DNA of 55,973 bases from positions 1-55,973 of the forward strand of contig CAMLQY010000012.1 in assembly GCA_946482365.1 (NCBI GenBank), given 5' to 3'. Source of the DNA: an uncultured Actinomycetes bacterium (GTDB taxonomy: Bacteria > Actinomycetota > Thermoleophilia > Solirubrobacterales > 70-9). Position 1 is the first letter of the stretch, and every line of letters begins with the position of its first letter. The notes under the pieces were generated by a model. It searched no databases. It saw only the letters and a list, made by a program, of their open reading frames with translations, and was not told the origin of the DNA. The position numbers and the translations under genes are program-made. This document shows, in pieces, positions 17,177-24,809 of the stretch.

Positions 17177-17766
17177 CCCGCCAGCTCCAGTTGCGAATAC
17201 GCAACGGACTGAAAGGAGCGCCGGTGCAGTGGCGAGATGCCGATCCGCTCGATCGCCTCGCGGTGCTCGGGGGTCGAGTAGCCGACGTGCTCCTCGAAGC
17301 CCCAGCCGGGGTGTTCGGCGGCGGCGCCTTGCATGTAGCGGTCGCGGGTGACCTTGGCGATCACCGAGGCGGCGGCGATCGCGGCGCTGGTGCCGTCGCC
17401 TTCGACCACGGCACGGTGGGGAACGGCGCAGTCGCGCAGGGAGAAGCCGTCGACCAGGCAGGTCGCCTCCTCGGCCGGGCGCAGCCGTTCCAGCGCCGCC
17501 GAGAGCGCTTCGATGTTGGTCACGTGCAGACCGCGGTCGTCGATGCCGCGCGCGCAGCGAACCACGACGCTGACCCGCTCGGCCGCGCGCAGCACGCAGG
17601 GGAACAGCTCAGCGCGCCTCTCCGCCTTCATCTGCTTGGAGTCGTGCAGGCCGGCGAGGGCACGGCGGTCGGCGTGGGAGAGCGACTCGTAGTCGATCAG
17701 CACCGCGGCGGCGACCAGGGGGCCGGCGAGGCACCCGCGCCCGGCCTCGTCGGCGCCGGCGACCAT
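17173..17766 (-). CDS. rnhB: Ribonuclease HII
   Basis: RNase HII excises ribonucleotides and hybrid RNA from DNA. The AGADEAGRG motif with paired acidic residues, CLVDGFSLRD, and the AAIAAASVIAKVTRD block are complete. The ATG at 17766 lies immediately before the active-site motif, giving 197 residues. However, the in-frame sequence upstream (TRKLFAFDRGLGSR) looks like a genuine RNase HII N-terminus, and the only upstream start outside lepB is a CTG at 17817, which would give 214 residues. It is the last gene of the ffh-rplS-lepB operon. Confidence 0.93.
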   Translation of the reverse strand: MVAGADEAGRGCLAGPLVAAAVLIDYESLSHADRRALAGLHDSKQMKAERRAELFPCVLRAAERVSVVVRCARGIDDRGLHVTNIEALSAALERLRPAEEATCLVDGFSLRDCAVPHRAVVEGDGTSAAIAAASVIAKVTRDRYMQGAAAEHPGWGFEEHVGYSTPEHREAIERIGISPLHRRSFQSVAYSQLELAG

Positions 17767-17851
17767 GCGGCTGCCGAGGCCGCGGTCGAAGGCGAAGAGC
17801 TTCCGCGTCCGCGCCAGCCGGCGCTGGTGGGCCCTGCCACCCGGCGGGGGC

Positions 17852-18406
17852 TTAGAAGACGCCGACGCGGTCGGGGGGCCAGTAGGTGGCGAAGGCCTTG
17901 CCGATGATCCAGTCGCGGGGTATGGGCCCCCAGTAGCGGCTGTCGTCGCTTTCGCCACGGTTGTCGCCCATCATGAAGTAATGATCGGGTGGGATCTTGA
18001 TCGTTTTCGGCAAATTGCAGACTGCGGCGCTGCCGCAGGGCCTGGTGAAGGATTCTTCGCTCTTTTCGCGGCCGTTGACGACCGGGAACCCGTTGCGAAC
18101 GGAGAGCGTGTCGCCGGGACCGGCGACGATCCGCTTGATGAAGTTCTGGTCTGACCGGCCGAGGGTGGGACGCGGGCAGGCTTCCTGCGGCCCGTGGGGG
18201 ACGCCGCACTGGGCGCCGGAGTCGACTCCGGCCGGGGGGTGGAAGACGACGATGTCGCCGATGCCGGGATCGGTGAAGTGGTAGAGGAAGCGGTTGACGA
18301 GGACCCGCTGGCCGACGTCGAGCGTCGGTTCCATCGACTGCGAGGGGATCTGGTAGGGCTTGATCAGCCAGGCCTGGATGGCGAGGGCCAGGGCAAGGGC
18401 CAGCAC
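17852..18406 (-). CDS. lepB: Signal peptidase I
   Basis: A membrane-bound serine protease that removes signal peptides. The catalytic serine lies in PSQSMEPTL, the general-base lysine in FIKRIVAGPGD, and the C-terminal box in MGDNRGESDDSRYWG. The conventional GTG at 18406 starts inside the membrane helix and leaves no cytoplasmic tail. A CTG at 18472, overlapping the rplS stop as CTGA and preceded by GAGG, would add 22 residues rich in lysine and arginine (FPKPKTR), as expected for a type II membrane protein. I consider the CTG start likely. An insertion with two cysteines lies before the lysine motif. Confidence 0.94.
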   Translation of the reverse strand: MLALALALAIQAWLIKPYQIPSQSMEPTLDVGQRVLVNRFLYHFTDPGIGDIVVFHPPAGVDSGAQCGVPHGPQEACPRPTLGRSDQNFIKRIVAGPGDTLSVRNGFPVVNGREKSEESFTRPCGSAAVCNLPKTIKIPPDHYFMMGDNRGESDDSRYWGPIPRDWIIGKAFATYWPPDRVGVF

Positions 18407-18468
18407 GACGATCGCGGCCAGCTCGAGCAGCCCTCCAGCTCGGGTCTTCGGCTTGGGGAACCTCGGGG

Positions 18469-19257
18469 TCAGGCCGAGTCCTCGCCGGAGTCGCCGGACT
18501 TCTCGCCCGGCTCCTCTTTCTCGGCATCATCCGCCGCGGCGTCGTCCTCGGTCTCCCCCGCCTCGGCCGCCTCGGCGTCCGTGCCCTGCTCAGTCTCGCT
18601 TGCGGCCTCCGCCTCAGGCGCCTCCGAAGCCTCTGCTCCCGCCTCAGGCTCACCCTCCGCCGCCGGCTCCTCACCAGCTTCATCAGACGCCTCTTCCGCG
18701 GGTGGCGTGGAGGTGGGCTCCTCGCCCGCAGCGTGCGAGGACGAGGAGTCCTCCTCCGCGACAGGACCCGCGGACCCGGCGGCCTCGTCACCCTCGGCGA
18801 CAGGACCCGCGGCCCCATCCGCCTCAGCCTGAGCAGCGTCTTCCTCAGCTTGGGTCAAGCCCTCGGCATCGGCCGCCGCAGTAGGAGTAGAGATCAACTC
18901 CTCGTCGATCCCCCACCTCCGCTCGGCGACCCGAGCAGCCTTGCCGATGCGGCCGCGCAGGTAGTAGAGCTTGGCCCGGCGCACGTCGCCGCGGGCGGCG
19001 ATCTCCAGCTTCTCGATCTTGGGCGAATGCAGCGGAAAGGTCCGCTCGACGCCGACGCCGAAGGACTGCTTGCGCACGGTGAAGGTCTCGCGCACCCCCG
19101 AGCCCTGTCGCCGCAGGACGATTCCCTCGAAGACCTGGGTGCGGCGGCGGTTGCCCTCGACGACCTGGAAGTGGACGCGCACGCGGTCGCCGGGGTCGAA
19201 GGAAGGGAGTCCCTTCCTCAGCTGACCGCGCTCGATGTCTTGGATGACGCCGCTCAT
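18469..19257 (-). CDS. rplS: Ribosomal protein L19 with long acidic C-terminal extension
   Basis: The first ~115 residues are a normal L19, a 50S protein at the subunit interface ([32 protein letters not shown]). The remaining ~145 residues are low-complexity, dominated by alanine, glutamate and aspartate, and strongly acidic, which is opposite to the ribosomal core. The reading frame is open throughout and ends at the lepB start, so the extension is probably translated. It could be a disordered tail outside the ribosome. A promoter-like box and a GC hairpin with a T run precede the gene. Confidence 0.93.
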   Translation of the reverse strand: MSGVIQDIERGQLRKGLPSFDPGDRVRVHFQVVEGNRRRTQVFEGIVLRRQGSGVRETFTVRKQSFGVGVERTFPLHSPKIEKLEIAARGDVRRAKLYYLRGRIGKAARVAERRWGIDEELISTPTAAADAEGLTQAEEDAAQAEADGAAGPVAEGDEAAGSAGPVAEEDSSSSHAAGEEPTSTPPAEEASDEAGEEPAAEGEPEAGAEASEAPEAEAASETEQGTDAEAAEAGETEDDAAADDAEKEEPGEKSGDSGEDSA

Positions 19258-19283
19258 ATCGATTCCCTCGCGCTTCGCTCGCG

Positions 19284-19312
19284 AAAAAAGACCGCCGGGC
19301 CCGGGCCGGGCG
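19284..19312 (-). terminator. GC hairpin with T run in the rplS leader (terminator or attenuator)
   Basis: On the minus strand CGCCCGGC / GCCCGGCG can pair with one mismatch and is followed after three bases by six T. It lies 27-55 bases upstream of the rplS start, downstream of trmD. It could end the trmD transcript or attenuate rplS. Confidence 0.5.
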
Positions 19313-19327
19313 CCGCGCGGTGGCGGA

Positions 19328-19333
19328 ATGGTA
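19328..19333 (-). promoter_or_regulatory. -10-like TACCAT box upstream of rplS
   Basis: TACCAT on the minus strand lies between trmD and rplS. Identical boxes precede rpmB and rpmF. Transcription from here would pass through the GC hairpin before rplS. No convincing -35 is present. Confidence 0.35.
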
Positions 19334-19346
19334 GCTACTCAGGGCC

Positions 19347-20021
19347 TCAGGGGCCTTTTTCGAGCCGCTCCGCCCGCGCCCTGCTCTGCTCCGCCCGCCA
19401 GAGCCGCACCCGCTCGTGGTCGCCGGAGAGCAGCACGTCGGGCACGTCCCAGCCCCGGTAGACCGGCGGGCGCGTGTAATGCGGGTACTCGGGAGCCCCC
19501 TCCAGGACCTGGCTGAAGGACTCCTCGACCGCGCTGCGCTCGTGCCCGAGGGCGCCGGGCAGCTTGCGCATCACGACGTCGGCGAGGACCATCGCCGGCA
19601 GCTCGCCGCCCGCCAGCACGTAGCGGCCGATCGAGACCTCGTCGTCGGCGAAGTGCTCGTGCACGCGCTCGTCGAACCCCTCGTAGCGCCCGCAGAGAAG
19701 CGCCACGTGCGGCTCCCGCGTCAGCTCGTCGGCCAGCTCGTCGTCGAGCAGCCGCCCGGTCGGGGACAGCAGCACCACCCGCGGCCTCTCCCCGTTCGGG
19801 TAGGCGGCCTGCAGCGCCGCGTCGACGACGTCGACCCGCAGCACCATCCCAGCCCCTCCTCCGTACGGCGCGTCGTCGACCTGCCCCGCCCCGAGCGGCG
19901 TCGTGTCGCGGTAGTTGAACAACCGCAGCTCGTTGCCTTCGGCGATCGCGTTCTGCACCGACCGTTGCGACCGGAACCAGTCGAACGCCTCGGGAAAGAG
20001 GGAGAAGATGTCGAGCTTCAT
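19347..20021 (-). CDS. trmD: tRNA (guanine-N1)-methyltransferase
   Basis: A 224-residue SPOUT methyltransferase that makes m1G37 in tRNAs with G36, preventing frameshifts. The SAM knot motifs LLCGRYEGFDERV and SIGRYVLAGGELPAMV are clear, and the N-terminal MKLDIFSLFPE and DDAPYGGGAGMV blocks are conserved. The start ATG at 20021 lies 20 bases after the khpA stop. In many bacteria rimM sits between these two genes, but here there is no room for it. Confidence 0.97.
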   Translation of the reverse strand: MKLDIFSLFPEAFDWFRSQRSVQNAIAEGNELRLFNYRDTTPLGAGQVDDAPYGGGAGMVLRVDVVDAALQAAYPNGERPRVVLLSPTGRLLDDELADELTREPHVALLCGRYEGFDERVHEHFADDEVSIGRYVLAGGELPAMVLADVVMRKLPGALGHERSAVEESFSQVLEGAPEYPHYTRPPVYRGWDVPDVLLSGDHERVRLWRAEQSRARAERLEKGP

Positions 20022-20041
20022 GGGCACCGCCCGGAGGGCTC

Positions 20042-20272
20042 TCAGTCCAGGATGTCGACTATGACACGACGGTCGAGCCGGACCGCGGCGGCCTTGGCGA
20101 TCGTCCGGATCGCGTTGGCGACGCGGCCGCCCTTGCCGATCACACGACCGAGGTCCTCCTCGGCCACCGTGATCTCGTAGACCAGGTCGCCGTCCTCTTC
20201 CAGCTCCTCGACCACGACAGCGGCGGGGTCCTCGACGAGCGACTTGACGAGGAACTCCAGGAGCTCGGTCAC
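20042..20272 (-). CDS. khpA: KH-domain RNA-binding protein KhpA
   Basis: A 76-residue single KH-domain protein with the GxxG loop VIGKGGRVANAIR near residues 44-56. In Gram-positive bacteria KhpA binds RNA with KhpB and affects cell division and ribosome-related processes. The GTG start at 20272 follows the rpsP stop by two bases. The rpsP-khpA-trmD-rplS order is conserved in many bacteria, which supports the call. Confidence 0.92.
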   Translation of the reverse strand: MTELLEFLVKSLVEDPAAVVVEELEEDGDLVYEITVAEEDLGRVIGKGGRVANAIRTIAKAAAVRLDRRVIVDILD

Positions 20273-20274
20273 GA

Positions 20275-20529
20275 CTAGGAGCCCGAGGCGGCGATGCCCT
20301 TGGTCCGCAGCAGCGTGGCGACGGTCTCCGACGGCTGGGCACCGTGCTCGAGCCAGTGCTTGGCGCGCTCCTCGTCGAGCTCGATCGTCGAGGGCTCGGT
20401 CTGCGGGTTGTACTGGCCGATCGTCTCGATCGTGCGACCGTCGCGCGGGGAGCGCTTGTCGGCGACGACGATCCGCCAGATCGGGTTCTTCTTCGACCCG
20501 ACGCGTCTTAGTCTGATTCGGACTGCCAT
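20275..20529 (-). CDS. rpsP: Ribosomal protein S16
   Basis: An 84-residue S16, a 30S assembly protein. The N-terminal [20 protein letters not shown] and the [20 protein letters not shown] block are characteristic. Length is standard. It follows ffh by 13 bases in the same direction, matching the common ffh-rpsP order. Confidence 0.97.
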   Translation of the reverse strand: MAVRIRLRRVGSKKNPIWRIVVADKRSPRDGRTIETIGQYNPQTEPSTIELDEERAKHWLEHGAQPSETVATLLRTKGIAASGS

Positions 20530-20542
20530 GAGCCGCGAGAGG

Positions 20543-21910
20543 TTAGCGCCTACGGACCTTGGGGCGCGGCGCTCCTCCCGTCATCTGGGCGAGCTGCTGC
20601 GCGTCGGGCATCTTGCCGGAAGCCATGTGGCGCATCATCTTGCGCATCTGGTCGAACTGCTTGACCAGCTGGTTGACGTTCTGGACTTTGGTCCCGGAGC
20701 CGTTGGCGATGCGCTTGCGGCGCGAGCCCTTGATCAGCGCCGGGTTGGCCCGCTCTTCGGGGGTCATCGAGAGGATGATCGCCTCGACCCGGTCGAGCTC
20801 GCGCTCGTCGATGTCGGCGTTCTTCAGCTGCTTCATCGCCCCCATGCCGGGGAGCATCCCGATCAGGCCGCTGAGCGGGCCCATCTTCCGCACCTGGCGC
20901 ATCTGCTGCAGCATGTCCTCGAGCGTGAACTGGTTGCTCTTCAGCTTCGCTTCCAGGTCGAGGGCCTGCTTCTCGTCGATCTGCTGCTCGGCCTTCTCGA
21001 TGAAGCTGAGGACGTCGCCCATGCCGAGGATGCGCGAGGCCATGCGGTCGGGGTGGAAGCGGTCGAAAGCCTCGAGCTTCTCGCCGGTGGAGGCGAAGAG
21101 GATCGGCTTGCCGGTCACCGCGTTGACCGATAGCGCGGCGCCGCCGCGGGCGTCTCCGTCGAGCTTGGTCATCACGACGCCGTCGAACTCGGCCGCCTCG
21201 GCGAAGGATTCGGCGACCCCGACCGCGTCCTGGCCGGTCATCGCGTCGACGACCAGCAGCACGTCGTGGGGCTTGACCCGCTTGCGGATCTTCGCCAGCT
21301 CCTCCATCAGGTCGCTGTCGATGTGGAGGCGGCCGGCGGTGTCGACGATCAGCACGTCGCGCCGCTCCGTCTTGGCCTGGTCGAGAGCCCAGCCGGCGAT
21401 CTCGACCGGGTCGGCGTCGGTCCCTTTCTCGTAGACGTGGGCGCCGACCCGTCCGCCCACGGTGACCAGCTGGTCGACCGCGGCCGGGCGGTAGACGTCG
21501 CAGGCGGCGAGGGCGACGTCCCTTTTGCCGTTCTCGCGCAGGAAGCGGGCGAGCTTCGCGCAGGCGGTCGTCTTGCCCGATCCCTGCAGGCCGGCCATCA
21601 GAATCACCGTCGGCCCGCTGGAGGAGAAGGCCAGCTCGCGGCCGGTCCCGCCCATCAGCCCGGTCAGCTCCTCGTTGACGATCTTCACCACCTGCTGCCC
21701 CGGGTCGAGGCTCCCCAGCACGTCGGCACCCAGGCAGCGCTCCTTCAGCGTCGCGGTGAAGGACTTGACGACCTTGAAGTTGACGTCCGCCTCGAGCAGC
21801 GCCAGCCGGATCTCCCGCATCGCCGCGTCAACGTCGCCCTCGCCCAGCTTCCCCCGCGAGCGGACGTCGGACAGCGTCGCCTGCAGCCGGTCTGAGAGCT
21901 GGTCGAACAC
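20543..21910 (-). CDS. ffh: Signal recognition particle protein Ffh
   Basis: A 455-residue SRP54-type GTPase that targets membrane and secreted proteins with 4.5S RNA. It contains an N domain, G domain (GLQGSGKTT near residue 107, [18 protein letters not shown]) and a methionine-rich M domain (residues ~325-440) that binds signal peptides. The GTG at 21910 is chosen because FDQLSDRLQ is the usual N-terminus. The open frame continues upstream only through the decayed NHL gene end. Its receptor FtsY is encoded two genes away. Confidence 0.97.
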   Translation of the reverse strand: MFDQLSDRLQATLSDVRSRGKLGEGDVDAAMREIRLALLEADVNFKVVKSFTATLKERCLGADVLGSLDPGQQVVKIVNEELTGLMGGTGRELAFSSSGPTVILMAGLQGSGKTTACAKLARFLRENGKRDVALAACDVYRPAAVDQLVTVGGRVGAHVYEKGTDADPVEIAGWALDQAKTERRDVLIVDTAGRLHIDSDLMEELAKIRKRVKPHDVLLVVDAMTGQDAVGVAESFAEAAEFDGVVMTKLDGDARGGAALSVNAVTGKPILFASTGEKLEAFDRFHPDRMASRILGMGDVLSFIEKAEQQIDEKQALDLEAKLKSNQFTLEDMLQQMRQVRKMGPLSGLIGMLPGMGAMKQLKNADIDERELDRVEAIILSMTPEERANPALIKGSRRKRIANGSGTKVQNVNQLVKQFDQMRKMMRHMASGKMPDAQQLAQMTGGAPRPKVRRR

Positions 21911-21967
21911 GTGGCCCAGCTTAAAGGGCCCGCCATCAAGCGACAATGGCGCTGGAGGCCCGGGGCT

Positions 21968-22164
21968 TAGGGTTCCGTAGTAAACGTTGTTGGGAGCACC
22001 CGCACCAGCCGATGCCGGCAAAACGGGATTTTGTTCCCATACGTTTTGGTGGCACCGTACTCGAAGTAGTAGGTAGTTTCCTAGCCTTCAGGATTGAGGG
22101 TGGCGGCAGGATGGCTTAAGTTGAGCCCGAGTGCGGAGGCCGCTTCGGTTGTGGCTTTGGGGAG
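21968..22164 (-). pseudogene. Decayed C-terminal repeat module of the NHL-repeat gene
   Basis: Directly after the NHL gene stop the same frame continues as a recognisable copy of its beta-sandwich module: KATTEAA, then a stop codon, then TTYYFEYGATKTYGNKIP, then a frameshift into PASAGAGAPNNVYY. These match TATTEAA, TTYYFEYGTTEAYGTKIP and SPASVGSGTSNVPVS in the intact N-terminal module. At least one further stop and one frameshift make it non-coding. It fills the gap before ffh. Confidence 0.8.
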
Positions 22165-23715
22165 CTACAACGTTTTGAGTGTTAGGTCTGTTCCTGTCGA
22201 CGTACCCGCTTCGCTTTTGGCTACGACTCTAAAATGATATTTCGTGCCTTCGTTGAGGCCAGTAATGGGTTGTTCGACCAGCACGTTAGAGGTTCCCGAA
22301 CCGATCGCTTCGGGGGTGATGGGAACTTTGGCCCCGTAGGATTCAGTCAGGCCGTATTCGAAGTAGTAGGTGGTGGCGAGGCCCTCTGGGTTGACCCTTG
22401 CATTCAGAATCGCCGAGGTGGCTGTGACATTTGACTCGTGATTGGTCGTGGCCGTCGGTGGCTCGGCTTTGACTGTCCAACTCTCCACTCGACTGTTGCC
22501 GGTGTCGAGGATCAGGATTTTTTGTGGAGCAGGCGCCGCGATCCCAGTAGGCCCGTTGAGCTGCCCAGCCCCGTTGCCTTCTTCGCCAATCTGATCCAGG
22601 TATTCGCCTTCGACATTGAACTTCTGTGCGCGGTCATTGCCAGAGTCGATGACCCAGAGCTTTTCCTGAAAGTCGCTAACAATCGCCGTCGGGCTTTTGA
22701 ATTCGCCGTTGCCGGTTCCTTCTTTACCGAACTTGGAAATGAAGCCGAAGGTGGAGGGGTTGAAGCGCTGCACACGGTTGTTGCCAGTGTCGACCACCCA
22801 GAGACGGCCTTTGGCGTCGAACCCGACCCCCTGTGGGGCTTTCAACTGGCCGTCAGTACTGCCTTCTTCGCCGAACTGGGCCTGATATTCACCTTTGGGG
22901 TTGAATTTCTGAATGCGGTTGTTGCCGGTGTCAACGACAAAGGGCCTCCCGGGAGAGGAGATGTCGATGGCGATGCCGGTTGGGGCTTTGAATTCCCCGT
23001 TGCCAGATCCTTCTTTGCCGAATTGGAGGACATATTTGCCTTCGGAGTTGAATTTCTGCACGCGGTTGTTGCCGGAGTCAACGACGTAGATGTTGCCTTC
23101 TGAGTCGATCGCGAGTCCCTTGGGGGATTTGAATTCACCATTGCCAGCGCCTTCTTTGCCGAACTGGGCTAGATATTCGCCTTTGGAGTTGAACTTCTGC
23201 ACCCGGTTGTTTTCGGTGTCGGCGACCCAGATGTTTCCTTCGGAGTCGGTCGCGATCCCCAGGTTCGGCTGTTTGAGCTGTCCGTTGCCGGAGCCTTCTT
23301 CTGAGAAGGCGAAGTTGAAGCCGGCCGTCGTGAAGGTGAGGTCTTCGCCTTTGGTCGTTTCTTCTCCTTCAGCCACGACCCTGAAGTGGTATTCCGTGCC
23401 TTCACTGAGGCCAGTTGGGGTTTGACTGACGGGGACGTTGGAAGTGCCCGAACCGACCGATGCCGGCGAAACTGGGATTTTGGTCCCATACGCTTCAGTG
23501 GTGCCGTACTCGAAGTAGTAGGTGGTCGCAGAGCCTTCCGGGTTGACCGTGCCTTTGAGGGTCGCCTGTTTGTAGCTCACGGCTATCGCTGCTTCGGTGG
23601 TGGCCGTTGGAGGCGCTGCAATTGCCGACGCCGGGAAACTTCCCATGACGCAAAGAGCCACTGCGAACGCGAGCGCTGCAAGGGAGATAAAGAGAGCACG
23701 AGCTGACTGGGGCAT
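22165..23715 (-). CDS. Secreted NHL-repeat protein with fibronectin-like modules
   Basis: A 516-residue exported protein. A signal peptide (residues 1-33, hydrophobic core then ASAIAAPP) is followed by a fibronectin type III-like module (~36-130), about six NHL beta-propeller repeats (~135-405; each with a NNRVQKFN-type segment and a VADT/VVDS strand), and a second fibronectin-like module (~415-515). NHL propellers bind proteins or ligands; no catalytic residues are evident. A strong GGAGGAG site precedes the ATG. Base composition is lower in GC than the neighbours. A third module downstream is decayed, so the gene may be truncated. Confidence 0.88.
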   Translation of the reverse strand: MPQSARALFISLAALAFAVALCVMGSFPASAIAAPPTATTEAAIAVSYKQATLKGTVNPEGSATTYYFEYGTTEAYGTKIPVSPASVGSGTSNVPVSQTPTGLSEGTEYHFRVVAEGEETTKGEDLTFTTAGFNFAFSEEGSGNGQLKQPNLGIATDSEGNIWVADTENNRVQKFNSKGEYLAQFGKEGAGNGEFKSPKGLAIDSEGNIYVVDSGNNRVQKFNSEGKYVLQFGKEGSGNGEFKAPTGIAIDISSPGRPFVVDTGNNRIQKFNPKGEYQAQFGEEGSTDGQLKAPQGVGFDAKGRLWVVDTGNNRVQRFNPSTFGFISKFGKEGTGNGEFKSPTAIVSDFQEKLWVIDSGNDRAQKFNVEGEYLDQIGEEGNGAGQLNGPTGIAAPAPQKILILDTGNSRVESWTVKAEPPTATTNHESNVTATSAILNARVNPEGLATTYYFEYGLTESYGAKVPITPEAIGSGTSNVLVEQPITGLNEGTKYHFRVVAKSEAGTSTGTDLTLKTL

Positions 23716-23807
23716 CTGGGGCTCCTCCGGTTGTCGCAGGCGCTCCCGGTAGTCGGGATCCTTGCCGCGAATGCGGGCAGCCTACATGATTAGTCAAGTG
23801 TCATTTG

Positions 23808-24809
23808 CTAATCGTGCTCGGCGAGCAGCGCGTTGGCGAAGTCGGTCGGGTCGAAGGGGCGGAGGTCCTCGAGGGTCTCGCCGGTGCCGATCAGCTTGAC
23901 GGGGATGCCGAGCTCGTCGGCTATGGCCAGGACTATGCCCCCCTTGGCGGTGCCGTCGAGCTTGGTGAGGACGACGCCGTCGACCTCGGCGGCCTCGGCG
24001 AAGGTCTTGGCCTGGCGCAGGCCGTTCTGGCCGGTGGTGGCGTCGATCGAGAGCAGGGTCTCGTGGGGGGCGCCGGGGAGCTGCTTGGCGATCACGCGGC
24101 GGACCTTGGCCAGCTCGTCCATCAGGTTGGTCTGGGTGTGGAGGCGGCCGGCGGTGTCGACGATGACGACGTCGGCGCCGCGGGCGCGGGCCGCCTCGAC
24201 CGCGTCGAAGGCGACCGAGCCCGGGTCTCCCCCCTCCTCCCCGCGGACGAGCTCGGCACCGGCCCGCTCGGCCCACTCGGCGAGCTGCTCGGCGGCGGCG
24301 GCGCGATAGGTGTCGGCGGCGCCCAAGATCACCGAGAGGCCGAGCTCCTGGGAGAGGTGCCAGGCGATCTTGCCGATCGTCGTCGTCTTGCCGGTGCCGT
24401 TGACGCCGACCATCAGCAGCACGGCCGGCTCGCCGCTGAGGTCGATCGGGGCGCGGCCCGTGGCGGCGACCTCGGCGAGGATCTCGATCAGGCGCGCCCG
24501 CACGGCCTCGCCGTCGGCGGCGACGCCGCCACCCTCTACTTCATGCTCCAGCCGCTCCACCACCTTGGCCGTCGTCGGCGCCCCGGCGTCGGCCAGGATC
24601 AGCGCCTCCTCGAGCCGCTCCCAGGTCTCCTCGTCGATGCGGTCGAAGAAGCTTGCCGAGACCTCCTCGGCAAGCGCCTTGCGGCTCTTGGAGAGGCTCT
24701 CGCGCAGGCGGCGGAAGACGCCGCGGCGCTGCTCGGGATCCTCAGCCGCCGAGGCGTTCGCGCTCTCGCGCGAACCTAGGTTGAGTATCTCCTGCCAGCT
24801 CGTCGCCAT
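23808..24809 (-). CDS. ftsY: SRP receptor FtsY
   Basis: A 333-residue SRP receptor GTPase that docks Ffh-ribosome complexes at the membrane. The N domain spans residues ~25-105, and the G domain carries VGVNGTGKTTTIGK, DTAGRLHTQTNLMDEL, TKLDGTAKGGIV and the final GIGE-like GTGETLEDLRPF block. The acidic A domain is very short. The only available start is the ATG at 24809, so the gene overlaps the upstream acyltransferase gene by 68 bases. Confidence 0.96.
   Translation of the reverse strand: MATSWQEILNLGSRESANASAAEDPEQRRGVFRRLRESLSKSRKALAEEVSASFFDRIDEETWERLEEALILADAGAPTTAKVVERLEHEVEGGGVAADGEAVRARLIEILAEVAATGRAPIDLSGEPAVLLMVGVNGTGKTTTIGKIAWHLSQELGLSVILGAADTYRAAAAEQLAEWAERAGAELVRGEEGGDPGSVAFDAVEAARARGADVVIVDTAGRLHTQTNLMDELAKVRRVIAKQLPGAPHETLLSIDATTGQNGLRQAKTFAEAAEVDGVVLTKLDGTAKGGIVLAIADELGIPVKLIGTGETLEDLRPFDPTDFANALLAEHD

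Noticed and set aside
18215..18232. 18-bp perfect palindrome GCCGGAGTCGACTCCGGC inside lepB
   Set aside because: It is short, has no second copy in the window, and the encoded region (PAGVDSGA) falls in a segment naturally variable in signal peptidases. Chance in GC-rich codons is enough.
19264..19283. Shared motif GCGAGCGAAGCG before rplS and before ribBA as a regulatory element
   Set aside because: Only two loosely placed copies. Such GCGAGCGAAGCG strings are frequent in GC-rich genomes and show no consistent spacing to the starts.
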